Origin: Siderastrea siderea
Lineage: Eukaryota > Cnidaria > Anthozoa > Scleractinia > Rhizangiidae
NCBI GenBank assembly: GCA_964030785.1
Contig: OZ034974.1
Span: 47,188,003 to 47,252,002, forward strand
Direction of reading: 5' to 3'
Length of the DNA: 64,000 nt
Part shown: positions 45,303-53,911 of the stretch, in pieces
Layout: every line of letters starts with the position of its first letter
Numbering within the stretch: position 1 is the first letter of the stretch
The notes under the pieces: model-generated
Told to the model about the DNA's origin: nothing
What the model saw: the letters and a program-made list of their open reading frames with translations, nothing else
The model's database searches: none
Translations under genes and position numbers: made by a program

Positions 45303-46301
45303 TTAGTTTAGACTAAAATAGTTTTTGTATATTTTGTTGTATTGTGACTTATTGAGTATTGAATTTCTCAACAAGATGTCGAGAAGAGCGACGCCTGTAT
45401 TCCGTAGTTCGATGCTATTATTACCAGCAACCTTTGATCCGATAATCAGTTCAAGTTTTTTCATCATTTCTGTTGGATTATTGAAAAACATTACCTGTCC
45501 ACCTTTTTTTGTTTTTTTCTTCAAACCAGATCCTTTAATATTTTTCAGTTTTTGATTGTTGTAATCGATATAATCAGTAAGAACCTTTCTTGTATCTTGA
45601 ATAATTTTTCTTTTATATTGAGCTACAGCTTCAGTGATTGAACCACTAATTACTTTTTTAATGATATCACTCGAATAACCATTTAGTTGTTGCCGTTTCT
45701 CTTTAGCATTTTTCAAGATTTTGTTCAGATAAGCTTTACTCTTTTTATTATCCATATCCTTTTCTGTTAGACGTAATTCAACATCATTGTAGTTCGGAAT
45801 ATTCAATTTATCTAAAGCTTGGTTAATTGCATCCTCCTCGAGAATGTTATAATCTGGTCCTTCTTCTTCGTATCCAGGTGGAAGATCTTCAGGTTCATAC
45901 ATAAATTCTGTATCTATATACATTTGTTTTTCACCTGATGCTAAATCCTTAAGGACATCTTCATAACTTGGAGGTTTTGGAACCAATTGTTTGTCATTTT
46001 GTGGTTGAACTTGTTCACCGAATAGATCTTCTAGACCATAATCAGGGACATCCTCATCATCTCCTATTTCAAGACTATAATCAGGAACAGGTCCCTTTTT
46101 CTTTGGTAATCTTCTCAATGGCATTTTAGGTAATGTGAGTTCCTTTAACTCAGATGTTATAGGTTTGAAAAGTTTCTCTGCTTCAACTTCACCCATTTGA
46201 TCAGATATAGTTTTTTGTTTTATCGTCTCTCTCACTGTGTTAATCTTTTTACCAAGCTCGGATCGTTTCTCAGCCATTTCTTTCCATTTGAGTAAACTCA
46301 T
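45303..46301 (-). CDS. PPxY-motif virion protein, unknown
   Basis: 332 residues and the first gene of the leftward block. The N-terminal half is acidic with PPSYEDVL (110-117) and PPGYEEE (141-147), both PPxY motifs, plus three PDY repeats (about 72-75, 85-88, 149-151). The C-terminal half is lysine-rich, then ends in a small conserved domain (ELRNTGVALLDILLRNSILN). In adenovirus and retroviruses, PPxY motifs recruit NEDD4-type ubiquitin ligases for trafficking or egress, so a similar role is plausible. Preceded by TGATATA and the divergent promoter shared with the ATPase. Confidence 0.6.
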   Translation of the reverse strand: MSLLKWKEMAEKRSELGKKINTVRETIKQKTISDQMGEVEAEKLFKPITSELKELTLPKMPLRRLPKKKGPVPDYSLEIGDDEDVPDYGLEDLFGEQVQPQNDKQLVPKPPSYEDVLKDLASGEKQMYIDTEFMYEPEDLPPGYEEEGPDYNILEEDAINQALDKLNIPNYNDVELRLTEKDMDNKKSKAYLNKILKNAKEKRQQLNGYSSDIIKKVISGSITEAVAQYKRKIIQDTRKVLTDYIDYNNQKLKNIKGSGLKKKTKKGGQVMFFNNPTEMMKKLELIIGSKVAGNNSIELRNTGVALLDILLRNSILNKSQYNKIYKNYFSLN

Positions 46302-46429
46302 TATATCATTTGTTTACATAAAATTTCGTATTTTGTTCGGAAAAATTAGGGTTATCATATATAAAAACGCTCGCATAGCGTGTCGCATAGCGTGTCGCCA
46401 TGCGATAAAATTGTATAACATAGTATCAT
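46302..46429. promoter_or_regulatory. Divergent promoter region with 12-bp direct repeat
   Basis: The 128 bp between the two gene blocks hold TCGCATAGCGTG at 46371-46382 and again at 46383-46394, with a third partial copy (TCGCCATGCG) after it. Next comes GTATAACATAGTATCAT just before the ATPase ATG. The repeats are the most GC-rich spot in the element's centre and the natural place for a regulator to bind. Confidence 0.5.
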
Positions 46430-47071
46430 ATGAAGATTCAAAATTACGACATTCAAGATGATGAAAACAACGATTTTGTTCAATTAAAGAGTTTCATGCC
46501 AAACCGATGTTTCAGGATGCTTACTTGTGCTCCCTCTGGTGGTGGTAAAACAAACCTTCTGCTTGATATGATATACAGGCTCTTATACTTTGATAAAATA
46601 TATCTTTACGCTCGCAATCTCCAACAAAGCAAATATAAGCATCTGTTGAAATCTCTTGAACCAATATCAAAAGAGGTCGGTTATGACGTGATAGAAGCAA
46701 GTAATGATGACATCATCCCTCTGACAGATTTGTCTGATGAAAACCAAAAATTAGTCATATTTGATGATTATTTGAATACAGGTAAGAAAAATGACGAACG
46801 GATACGTGACTACTTTACCAATTCTAGGAACAAAAATTGTTGTTGTATATATCTGAGTCAAAGCTATTATGGAACCGATAAAACAATAAGACTGAATAGT
46901 TCACATTATTGCATATTCGATTTCCCATCAAGAAATGAACAATCCATGATTTGTAGAGAATTGGGTGTTAACAAAGAGGATTACCAAAAGGCTACTAAAG
47001 ACCCATTCAGTTTTCTGTATGTTGATAAAATAAGAAAATCCAATGCCAAAAATTTCGATGAAAGAATATAA
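46430..47071 (+). CDS. FtsK/HerA-type DNA-packaging ATPase
   Basis: 213 residues. The Walker A loop is APSGGGKT (34-41), Walker B LVIFDDY (108-114), followed by an arginine/glutamine sensor region (CCCIYLSQSYYGTDKTIRLN). This is the A32-like packaging ATPase of Polintons and large DNA viruses, which pumps DNA into preformed capsids. The frame is intact. First gene of the rightward block; its 3' end overlaps an ATG at 47058 that probably starts the fibre-like gene. The upstream box CATAGTAT belongs to the pPolB/VLTF3 class. Confidence 0.9.
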   Translation: MKIQNYDIQDDENNDFVQLKSFMPNRCFRMLTCAPSGGGKTNLLLDMIYRLLYFDKIYLYARNLQQSKYKHLLKSLEPISKEVGYDVIEASNDDIIPLTDLSDENQKLVIFDDYLNTGKKNDERIRDYFTNSRNKNCCCIYLSQSYYGTDKTIRLNSSHYCIFDFPSRNEQSMICRELGVNKEDYQKATKDPFSFLYVDKIRKSNAKNFDERI

Positions 47072-49367
47072 CCCAATATTATAGGAGTTATACTAACGGA
47101 ATCCTTAATCACGACGACCTTCACGGACAAGGTCAGATAGGACCAAGAGGGTTGCCGGGTTTACCTGGTCCTCCGGGTGCTCAGGGTGTTGGATTTAAAC
47201 TGAATTCTGATGGAAATTATGATATGGAACAAAAGAAACTCACAAATGTAAAAAATGGTGATTCAGACAACGATGTTATGGTTAAAAGTCAGATAGAAGG
47301 ATATGTTGAAAATAAATTACAAGCATTAGATTTAGATGGTTCTAAATATGTAGCAAAATCTGGTGATACGATGACAGGAGATTTAATTTTACGATCTCAA
47401 CCATCTCAACAATATCCAGTCCAGGGAAATATTAATAAGGCGATATCATATAACTTAGCTAAATTCATTTTTCTGAGTAAAAAAGAAGGTGGGTCTATGG
47501 AACAAACTTTAGACATGAACAATAATCTCATCACAAATGCGAAAGACCCAGTTGATTCAGACCATTGTGTTAATAAAAAATACACAGATGAAAAATTGGG
47601 TACAAAAGCAGACCTTTCAAAGACAACAACACAAATATTTCAAGGAAGAGTGCAGGTTCCCGATTTCAATTCAGGGCAACACAGTGGATCGGATATCGTT
47701 AACATCCGTTATATTGAAAGTAAGTATTTGAATAAGAATACGGGAGGCACTCTCAGCAACCCGATATCATTTCTCAGCACTCTACCAAACAACAAAAAAC
47801 AGATTCAAAACCTCGGATCACCGCAATTCAATTCAAGTGCTGCAAACAAACAATACGTTGACACTGAAATAGCAAAAATACCATCTGCTGACACATCACA
47901 ATTCATACTAAAAACAGGTAGTACAATGACAGGAGATTTAATTTTACCATCTCAACCATATCCTATCCACGGTGATCTGTCAAAGGTAATAAACTATCAG
48001 GACACGAGAAATATCTTTCTTTCGAAAAAGGAAGGCGGAAAAATGGAAGCAAGCATTGATATGAATGATAATACAATCTACAACGTAAAAGACCCAACAC
48101 AGGCAGATCAAGCCACAAACAAAAAGTATGTCGAAAATCAGCTTGAAAAAAAACTGGATAAAGGAGCTACTATTGATATGAAAAATAAATCAATTATAAA
48201 TCTTGATCTTCCATCAAACCAAAGAGACGCCGCATGTGTCGAGTTTGTTAACAACAGAATTGATGACATGACACAAAAAAAGTTTCTCAAAGTTGATGGC
48301 ACTAACAATATGACTGGAAACTTCAATTTAAATAACAATAAAATTATTAACTTACAAACCGATTACAGAGACTCGAAATCCGCAGTTAATGTTGATTTTG
48401 TGCAAGAGGAAATAAAAGATTTGAGAAATCTTGTCACTCAAAAAATTCGTGAATCTCAGATCAATAACTCAGGACAAAAACGAGACGCCTTCAGATACTT
48501 GATGGAAGACACTGATGAATCTTCGAGTGAAAACAATATCGAGGTTTTGGGTATTGTCGATTTTCCCAATTCTCCACATCAAATTAATAAAAAAGCTTAC
48601 CAACTTAAACTCTTGTTTGAAAAAGGCTCACCCAACCAGTACCGGTCACGCCTCGGTTTTAACTTATATAAACTTCCAGTCGGGTATTACACAATGGTCG
48701 TTGAATGGTTTCCGCCGGAAATGAATGAGATAACTGTAACAGCTCAAGGAACAACGATTTCAATTTCTGATGAAACAACCAAAACATTCGAGAATTACAC
48801 CAAAACAGTTATCCATTTTCACAGATGGGGTAGCTCACCTCCACAATTCCTTTATCTTGATTTGCACGGTACAGTCAGTAAACAATCGTTTTTAACAATT
48901 GGGCATTTAATTGTCTATGGTGTTAAAGAAATACTTTCAAACGTTGATCCAAGTGTCTATGACACCGCTTTTGTTATTGAAAATGGAAAAATGGTAATGG
49001 AAACAGATTTGTCTTTAAACGGACACCATTTGAGTGGTTCCGTTCATCACATAAATGGGAGTTTAGATACGAAAAATGATGAAACATTTTTTCATTAAAT
49101 GGCAATTCTAATGTACTCCTTCCAGAAAAAAGCTATATATTAAATATAACAGTATTATATAACAAAATCAGAGGCCCATTTCCACTTATTCCTTTAAAAA
49201 TATTTAAAAGTGGCCCTGCGAAACTTTTCACTTCAAAACAATCAACTCAAAAACAAACAATAGATATTAATTTAGAACTACCAAATGGTCTTTTAATGGT
49301 GCAATTACATTCTCAAAATTTTATTAATGAAAAATTCTTAATGTTGGTTAAATATAGAGTACCATAA
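47058..49367 (+). CDS. Fibre-like attachment protein: collagen stalk, phage-type repeats (broken at both ends)
   Basis: The main ORF is 47152-49098 (TTG-opened, 648 codons). It begins with a short collagen-like Gly-X-Y stretch that extends in frame upstream. Two or three repeats of the tail-fibre type follow (MTGDLIL, DMNNNLITNAKDPVDSDH, NKKYTDEKL; recurring at about residues 82-150, 260-330, 380-410), a layout of phage tail-fibre shafts. A unique C-terminal domain would be the receptor-binding head. The ATG at 47058 overlaps the ATPase end but is out of frame, and the frame changes again at the T-run 49087-49092, after which the C-terminus is readable to a TAA at 49367. The second Polinton copy reads through that junction, so copy 1 is truncated or miscalled. 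Confidence 0.7.
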
Positions 49368-49384
49368 ACATTTTTACATTTATT

Positions 49385-49494
49385 ATATAGCACAATGCAG
49401 GATATCCATCTGATTGGAGCATGGAATGCTTTTTAGAATATATTATTATCCCAAAAGAAATAATGAGGATTCCGAAGAAGAAGATAATGAATAA
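49385..49494 (+). pseudogene. Remnant of the 121-aa gene seen in Polinton copy 2
   Basis: The short segment resembles only the end of the gene at 61024-61446 (PSDWSMECFLEY versus PSNWDMSCIIEW, then an acidic tail ending NE-stop), with one frame change. Most of the gene is deleted here, while its neighbours on both sides are retained in the same order. Confidence 0.5.
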
Positions 49495-49511
49495 TCTAAC
49501 TTTATAATATA
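49495..49511 (+). promoter_or_regulatory. ATCTAAC/TATAATATA start motif of micro-ORF
   Basis: AATCTAACTTTATAATATA abuts the ATG of the 40-codon ORF. The same arrangement (ATCTAACATAATAATATAT) precedes its copy-2 counterpart. Confidence 0.5.
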
Positions 49512-49634
49512 ATGAAAACAGCAACTTTAATCACCGAAATCATCGATAGTATCGAGAAATTGGTTCAAAACATCAAAAAATTATACCATAGTATTAAATT
49601 ATCATTCAAGAAGAAAAAAAATATAACCGTATAA
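49512..49634 (+). CDS. Conserved 40-aa micro-ORF (copy 1)
   Basis: MKTATLITEIIDSIEKLVQN followed by a helix and a terminal KKKK-containing tail, 40 residues in all. It is an amphipathic helix with a basic end and no transmembrane span of convincing length. The copy at 60883-61005 differs at only 4 of 123 bases, all amino-acid changing, although flanking genes are far more diverged. Start motif, length, frame and position are conserved, so it is very likely a real gene. Its stop overlaps the TATAATAT box of the next gene, which starts 3 bp later. Function unknown; membrane binding or a packaged peptide are possibilities. Confidence 0.7.
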   Translation: MKTATLITEIIDSIEKLVQNIKKLYHSIKLSFKKKKNITV

Positions 49635-49637
49635 TAT

Positions 49638-50132
49638 ATGCAGAAGAAGATGACAAAAAATATTTTCAATTGGAACCATGTGTCAGAAAATTTAACAGAT
49701 GATCAAATATCTGAGTTGAAATCGTTGTATAAATACTATCATAAGAAATACTGGCTCCACAAGGCATCATTTAAAAGCTTCAAGAAAAAAGATATGGCAT
49801 GTAACATTGGATCTGTTTTATTCATAGTTACTGGGACTGTGGTTGGTGGTGTTACGTTAAACCCTGCTGTTCTTGGATCAGTATCTGGTGCCGGTCTTTT
49901 ACTGAAAACATATTCAGAGATCAAAAATTACAAGAGAAAAATTGAAATGAGTAAATTCGCCTATACATCTTATGCAAAGATTTTAAATGATTTACGGTCC
50001 TTCATGAGAGGACTGGAGTATAATCACAAAGAATTTCTTGATTATGTCAAAATTCTAGATGAAATAATCATTGATATGTGTCCTTTAACTGACAGTTTTG
50101 AAAATAAATATAATAATTTGTTCATCCAATAA
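49638..50132 (+). CDS. Two-TM membrane protein, unknown (copy 1)
   Basis: 164 residues: a soluble N-terminus (MTKNIFNWNHVSENLTDDQI), a paired hydrophobic hairpin (about 57-90, IGSVLFIVTGTVVGGVTL..., then VLGSVSGAGLLL), and a helical C-terminal half rich in Tyr, Lys and Leu. The paralogue at 60397-60879 is about one third identical but keeps the N-terminal motif, the hydrophobic hairpin and an MRG motif. The topology (helix, two TM, helix) is seen in pore-forming and scaffold membrane proteins, but I recognise no family. The last 11 bp overlap the convergent VLTF3-like gene. Confidence 0.65.
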   Translation: MQKKMTKNIFNWNHVSENLTDDQISELKSLYKYYHKKYWLHKASFKSFKKKDMACNIGSVLFIVTGTVVGGVTLNPAVLGSVSGAGLLLKTYSEIKNYKRKIEMSKFAYTSYAKILNDLRSFMRGLEYNHKEFLDYVKILDEIIIDMCPLTDSFENKYNNLFIQ

Positions 50133-50699
50133 TTGATTTTATCCGTTCACCGATAAGAAATATGATTTTATCCCAATATTGATCATAAAAAGCTAATGTT
50201 TTTTTAGATTTACTGATTGGAATATTTTTGTAAGGTATTCCCATCATCTTGAATATTTTTCTCATAATATAATTCATACTTATCATTCTTTTCCTTGAAC
50301 CGTTAATTGTATTGATGATTCTGCCTATTTCAAAATATATTGCATCAATCTTATGTTTCTGACAGTTTGATATTTCAATGTCGAATTTTTCTTCAAAATC
50401 GAGTAATACTTTGTTGACGTGGTACTCTCTATGGTAAACAGATTTTCTTATAAATCTATGTCTATTTTTATAAAAATCAACATATTCTTTCACATAATTA
50501 TATCCTTGAACAATACCACAGCTTAGACATGCTAACATCCCATCGTCGTTAATAATATACTGATTATCACAGCATAAATAATATTTTGCTAAACGATCTT
50601 GTGGTTTTTCATTAGAATCTTCAATTTTTGGTCACAGAAAGGACATGAAATATCTCCTGATTCTTTCAATTCATCGTGTATATCTTTATTACAATTCAT
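50122..50699 (-). pseudogene. VLTF3-like late transcription factor, one-base deletion (copy 1)
   Basis: The intact counterpart at 59832-60410 shows that this gene starts at ATG 50699 and that a single base is missing near 50622, inside the N-terminal zinc region after CPFCDQKL. The remaining frame (138 codons, 50122-50538) has the CLSCG pair, YHREYH, NGSRKRM and SKSKKTLAFYDQYWDKII, the signature of poxvirus/NCLDV VLTF-3-like proteins. It is the first gene inside the right TIR and reads inward, with a CRE-like TGACGTCA 44 bp upstream. The break may inactivate it or may be a base-call error. Confidence 0.6.
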
Positions 50700-50742
50700 T
50701 CTATACTATTATATGAGATAATATTTTTATGTTACTACAACA

Positions 50743-50770
50743 TGACGTCACGCCACAGCTGTGGCGTTCT
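50743..50770 (-). promoter_or_regulatory. CRE-like TGACGTCA and E-box CAGCTG at inner TIR edge
   Basis: TGACGTCA (50743-50750) adjoins CCACAGCTGTGG. The pair is conserved in the left TIR (33482-33501) and, with small changes, in copy 2 (59765-59785). In both right-end copies it lies about 45-50 bp before the VLTF3-like ATG. These are consensus sites for bZIP and bHLH host factors. Confidence 0.5.
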
Positions 50771-50986
50771 GTGGTTTAAATAGGCTGTCTGCTTTTCCGA
50801 GAATTTTAAAACTTCCTGTTTTCCGAGAATTTTAGACATCGAGTTGTATGAAGTCACGCGATGAGAGAATGCGTTGGTTTCAGCATGAAATAAAAACATA
50901 TAGAATTCCATAAAATATTACCATATAGATTTCCATAAAATAATACCATCAGATGTAAACCATCAGATGTAAACCATCAGATGGAA

Positions 50987-51058
50987 AGTAGATATATAGT
51001 TGGGTTTGGTTACAGCGCATTTTCAAAATGCGCTGGAACCCCCAACTATATAACTACT
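50987..51058. repeat. Terminal hairpin of right TIR
   Basis: CTACTTAT..AGTAGATATATAG-type arms pair around a central GCGCATTTT/AAAATGCGC stem, as at the left terminus. Confidence 0.8.
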
Positions 51059-51064
51059 AACATG
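51059..51064. repeat. Target site duplication AACATG, right copy
   Basis: Exact repeat of 33118-33123, immediately outside the right terminus. Confidence 0.9.
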
Positions 51065-51156
51065 AACTCTCAGTATGAAAAAGAATACATGCACATGATT
51101 TTGGTTTGTCTTTCTTGGGAATATATCTGAATTCACACAAAGACCAACAACTCCAA

Positions 51157-51280
51157 GCTGGCTTGATAGCTCAGTTGGTAAGAGTGCTGCACTGCTATCA
51201 TTGGGTTTACATGTACATCCCAACCAAGCCTGTATTTTTTCAGTCTTTTTTGCAGTTGCCTAAGCTGCACACACAGCTGC
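51157..51280 (+). repeat. tRNA-derived SINE fragment
   Basis: GCTTGATAGCTCAGTTGGTA and AGAGTGCTGCACTGC carry a tRNA D-arm/A-box-like promoter. The B-box is degenerate (GGGTTTACATG), so it is not a functional tRNA gene. The following AAGCCTGTATTTTTTCAG resembles a SINE tail. It lies 93 bp outside the Polinton terminus. Confidence 0.6.
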
Positions 51281-52368
51281 CATGGTCTTCCATTGAGTTA
51301 AACTCCTAATCTGCTAAAATGAAAACCTAGAGTATGTGGGACCAGTTAGGGACTCGTCAGTTTTCTAAAGGAACAGGGGGGAGGGCAATGCAATTTTGAC
51401 CCCTCAGAGGACTAGTTGTTTTGGATGACCACAAGACAAGGCAAGTTCCTTTATTTCCTTTAAAAAACTCAGGAGAACAACAACCATATTATTTGCAGAC
51501 TCCTTTTTAGGGCATCCCTGTTTTGTCAACCTACTTTTGCATCCCTCTTCCCTCCCCCCATCAAATTCTACTATTCCTCTACCCTATAAAAAGTGAAAAG
51601 TCCATTTATTGATTGAAATTTAAGACATTTTTAAATGAAAAGTTGCAAAATCAACTGTAACTTGAAAAGAAAAGAGTTTCTTAGGCAATATCATAAGGTC
51701 ATTTTTTGATCAAGGATAAAAGATCATAGCCATCAGACACTGGAACAAAAAAATGAATGCAGCTTTCCATAGAAAGGTTTATCATAATAGGAAGTTACAA
51801 GTTAAAGTTAAGAGTTGTAATTTTTACTTGTCATTTCTAACCACCTGCAATGTATCTTGTGGAGTCAGCTACTTGACAACTTACTGACAAGACAATAACT
51901 ATGTGAAAATCCTTTGTTCACAAGCATTTTCTAAGAATATAAATCAACAGCCCAAACATAAGCTCGTGAACTTAAATTCAAGGTTACTGGGTGCTGGTCT
52001 TCTTTAAAATCTCCTCCTGAAAGAAAAGGTTTCAAGACTGGTAAGACTGACGGAAAACTTTCAATTGATAGGTGCTCACTGTGTACATAACCTAAGGCTT
52101 CCTGTTGCCATTAAAATTAGACTCCTTTATTTAAAATTTTAAAGGGTAGCTCTTTCAGAAGTCAAAGCATCTACGATCAATAGGAGCCTTTGTAGTGTTT
52201 AAGCATAATTACGCATCGTTATTGTCCAATCAGGATAAAGCAAGACTTTCCTGGGATAAGGCTATTAATATTAATCGATTCATAAGTGAGGTGCAAAGTA
52301 ATGGTCGAGTTGCTTTTTGATGCTTCATGTTGTGTGTGAGCATGTGAATTAAGATACTGATTGTTTTT
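51281..52368. other. No supported feature
   Basis: No ORF, RNA or repeat that I can support. Confidence 0.35.
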
Positions 52369-52853
52369 ACTATTGATCCCAGACGTCCTTTCAAATGGAT
52401 TGAATTTTGCGTCACTTCGCGGACCATTGGTTTCACTCCATGGTTTGAAAAAAACGATCGCGTGATCAAAAGTTTGTTGACCGCAACGTGAGCTAAAGTT
52501 TGCTGACTCAAGCTCGACAATGCTCAACTTTCGTGTGAATGAATTTTTATTAGCCCCATTTCATGTCCTCAGAGAACACTTTTCCCAAATTTTCTTTTAC
52601 GATAACGTTTATATACAGTAAAAGACGATATTTTAATTCAGGAGACGGCGTTATTTTAGGATAATGTGATGATTGCGAGTTGAAATTCATTCGTCCCATG
52701 TTCAACGTTACAGATTTTGTGGTCAGCTTGCGGTCAACAAACTTGTGGTCACATGATTAGTATTTTTGAAACTGCAGAGTGAAATCAACGGTCCGTGAAG
52801 TGATGTAAAATTCAAGCCATTTGAAAGGACCTCTGGGATCAATAGTAGATGCT
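52369..52853. repeat. Long inverted repeat (~130-bp arms)
   Basis: The arm at 52369-52497 (starting ACTATTGATCCCAGACGTCC) is mirrored at 52722-52853 with roughly 80% identity, separated by about 225 bp. A transcript would form a long imperfect hairpin. It may be a decayed fold-back transposon. Confidence 0.75.
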
Positions 52854-53911
52854 CGCAGACCATTTCATTTACAACTAATACCAGGATTCTACTGCCCTGA
52901 ATAAAATTATACAACATAACCACCTTTCTGTCAAAAAACTAAGGTAGTTTTAGATTATGCAAGGCAAAAATTGACGGGAAAAACACTTTACTGGTGACAA
53001 ACACAAATGAAATCATACAAAACTAAGTTAACTCCGACAAGGAATCCTTTGGTGTAAATAAGGCAACAAGAGGCCCATTGGCTAATGAGACAAGAATCTT
53101 GCTTTACAAATTTTAATAACCAAAAAGTCAACATGTTCTCTTGATGTTCTTAAAATTCTTCAAGCAAAATTATTTTGCATTTCCACCTTCACATAATTAT
53201 GGCCTTTTGGGTCTTTATAAAAAAACTTTAACAGTCCATCGGATGACTACAGAATGAAAAAACTTCCAAGTTAAGATCAAACGGAAAACCGAGCTGGGTC
53301 CTTGTACATTTTATTACCGTAGCTGAAAGTGTGAACTGAAATGATATTGTACAAGTTTATTTTAATGCTATTTTAGCTGAGACAATTCTCGTTTGCCTGC
53401 ATTGTTAATCAACCAGTGATTAACTACAGGTCTCCTAAAGTAGTTTCATGGTTTTTTGCACCCCTTTGACTCTGAGAGATTACTTGACCGCTGAGTGACC
53501 GCCACGCCCCCTACAAGGAAAGTTCACTGATCGATTGATGCGTAGCAAAAGCTAACAATTTAAAACTTGCAAGCGAACACTAATTTTTAAAATTGTGAGT
53601 AGGATAGCTCACCTGCTTCGGTAAAAACGGCAGCTCTAAGACTTCGAATCTTCCTGTCCTCTCAGTCTTTGAATCCCTCCTGTTTTATTATGACATCCAA
53701 TCTTGTCTCCCTCACTTCATGGAACCATATAACCTTATTTTCTTGCGGTGTGAAGGAAAAATTTTCCTGCTCACAAATGCAAAAGCCCGTGCTAAACACT
53801 CTTTTCCGCTTTAAAATACCTTAAACTAATTTCTTTACGCCACTGAGAAGTTAGAAAAGCGCCTGGAATTGCCATATGTACCAAAAAGGTTAAGAATAAG
53901 TGATCAAGCAA
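52854..53911. other. No supported gene
   Basis: A weak tRNA-like stretch near 53605-53660 lacks cloverleaf consistency. Otherwise nothing is supported. Confidence 0.35.

Larger units (their letters stand above)
33124..51058. mobile_element. Maverick/Polinton virus-like DNA transposon, 17.9 kb
   Basis: Both termini (AGTAGTTATATAG...CTATATAACTACT) and the 6-bp duplication are visible. The cargo is the hallmark Polinton set: protein-primed family B DNA polymerase, retroviral-type integrase, adenain-like protease, FtsK/HerA-type packaging ATPase, major and minor capsid proteins. Additional genes include a VLTF3-like factor, a fibre-like protein and a BRO-N/nuclease. Gene blocks diverge from about 46.3-46.4 kb. 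Several genes carry single-base breaks (integrase, BRO-N, VLTF3-like, fibre) and a Crypton-like fragment is nested at about 38.6-39.6 kb, so this copy is probably not autonomous unless the breaks are base-call errors. Confidence 0.95.
50743..51058 (-). repeat. Polinton right terminal inverted repeat
   Basis: Inverted partner of 33124-33501, with fewer internal repeat units: TGACGTCA next to CCACAGCTGTGG, the ATTCTCGGAAAAGCAGACAG-type block, AACGCATT, a (CCATCAGATGTAAA)n block and the terminal hairpin. Confidence 0.9.

Noticed and set aside
46237..46461. 74-aa plus-strand ORF across the divergent promoter
   Set aside because: Overlaps the starts of both flanking genes and has no conserved features; explained by promoter and adjacent coding DNA.
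53605..53660. tRNA-like A- and B-box pattern (GGATAGCTCA...TTCGAATC)
   Set aside because: Arms do not pair into a cloverleaf and no anticodon loop can be placed; could be an old SINE scrap.
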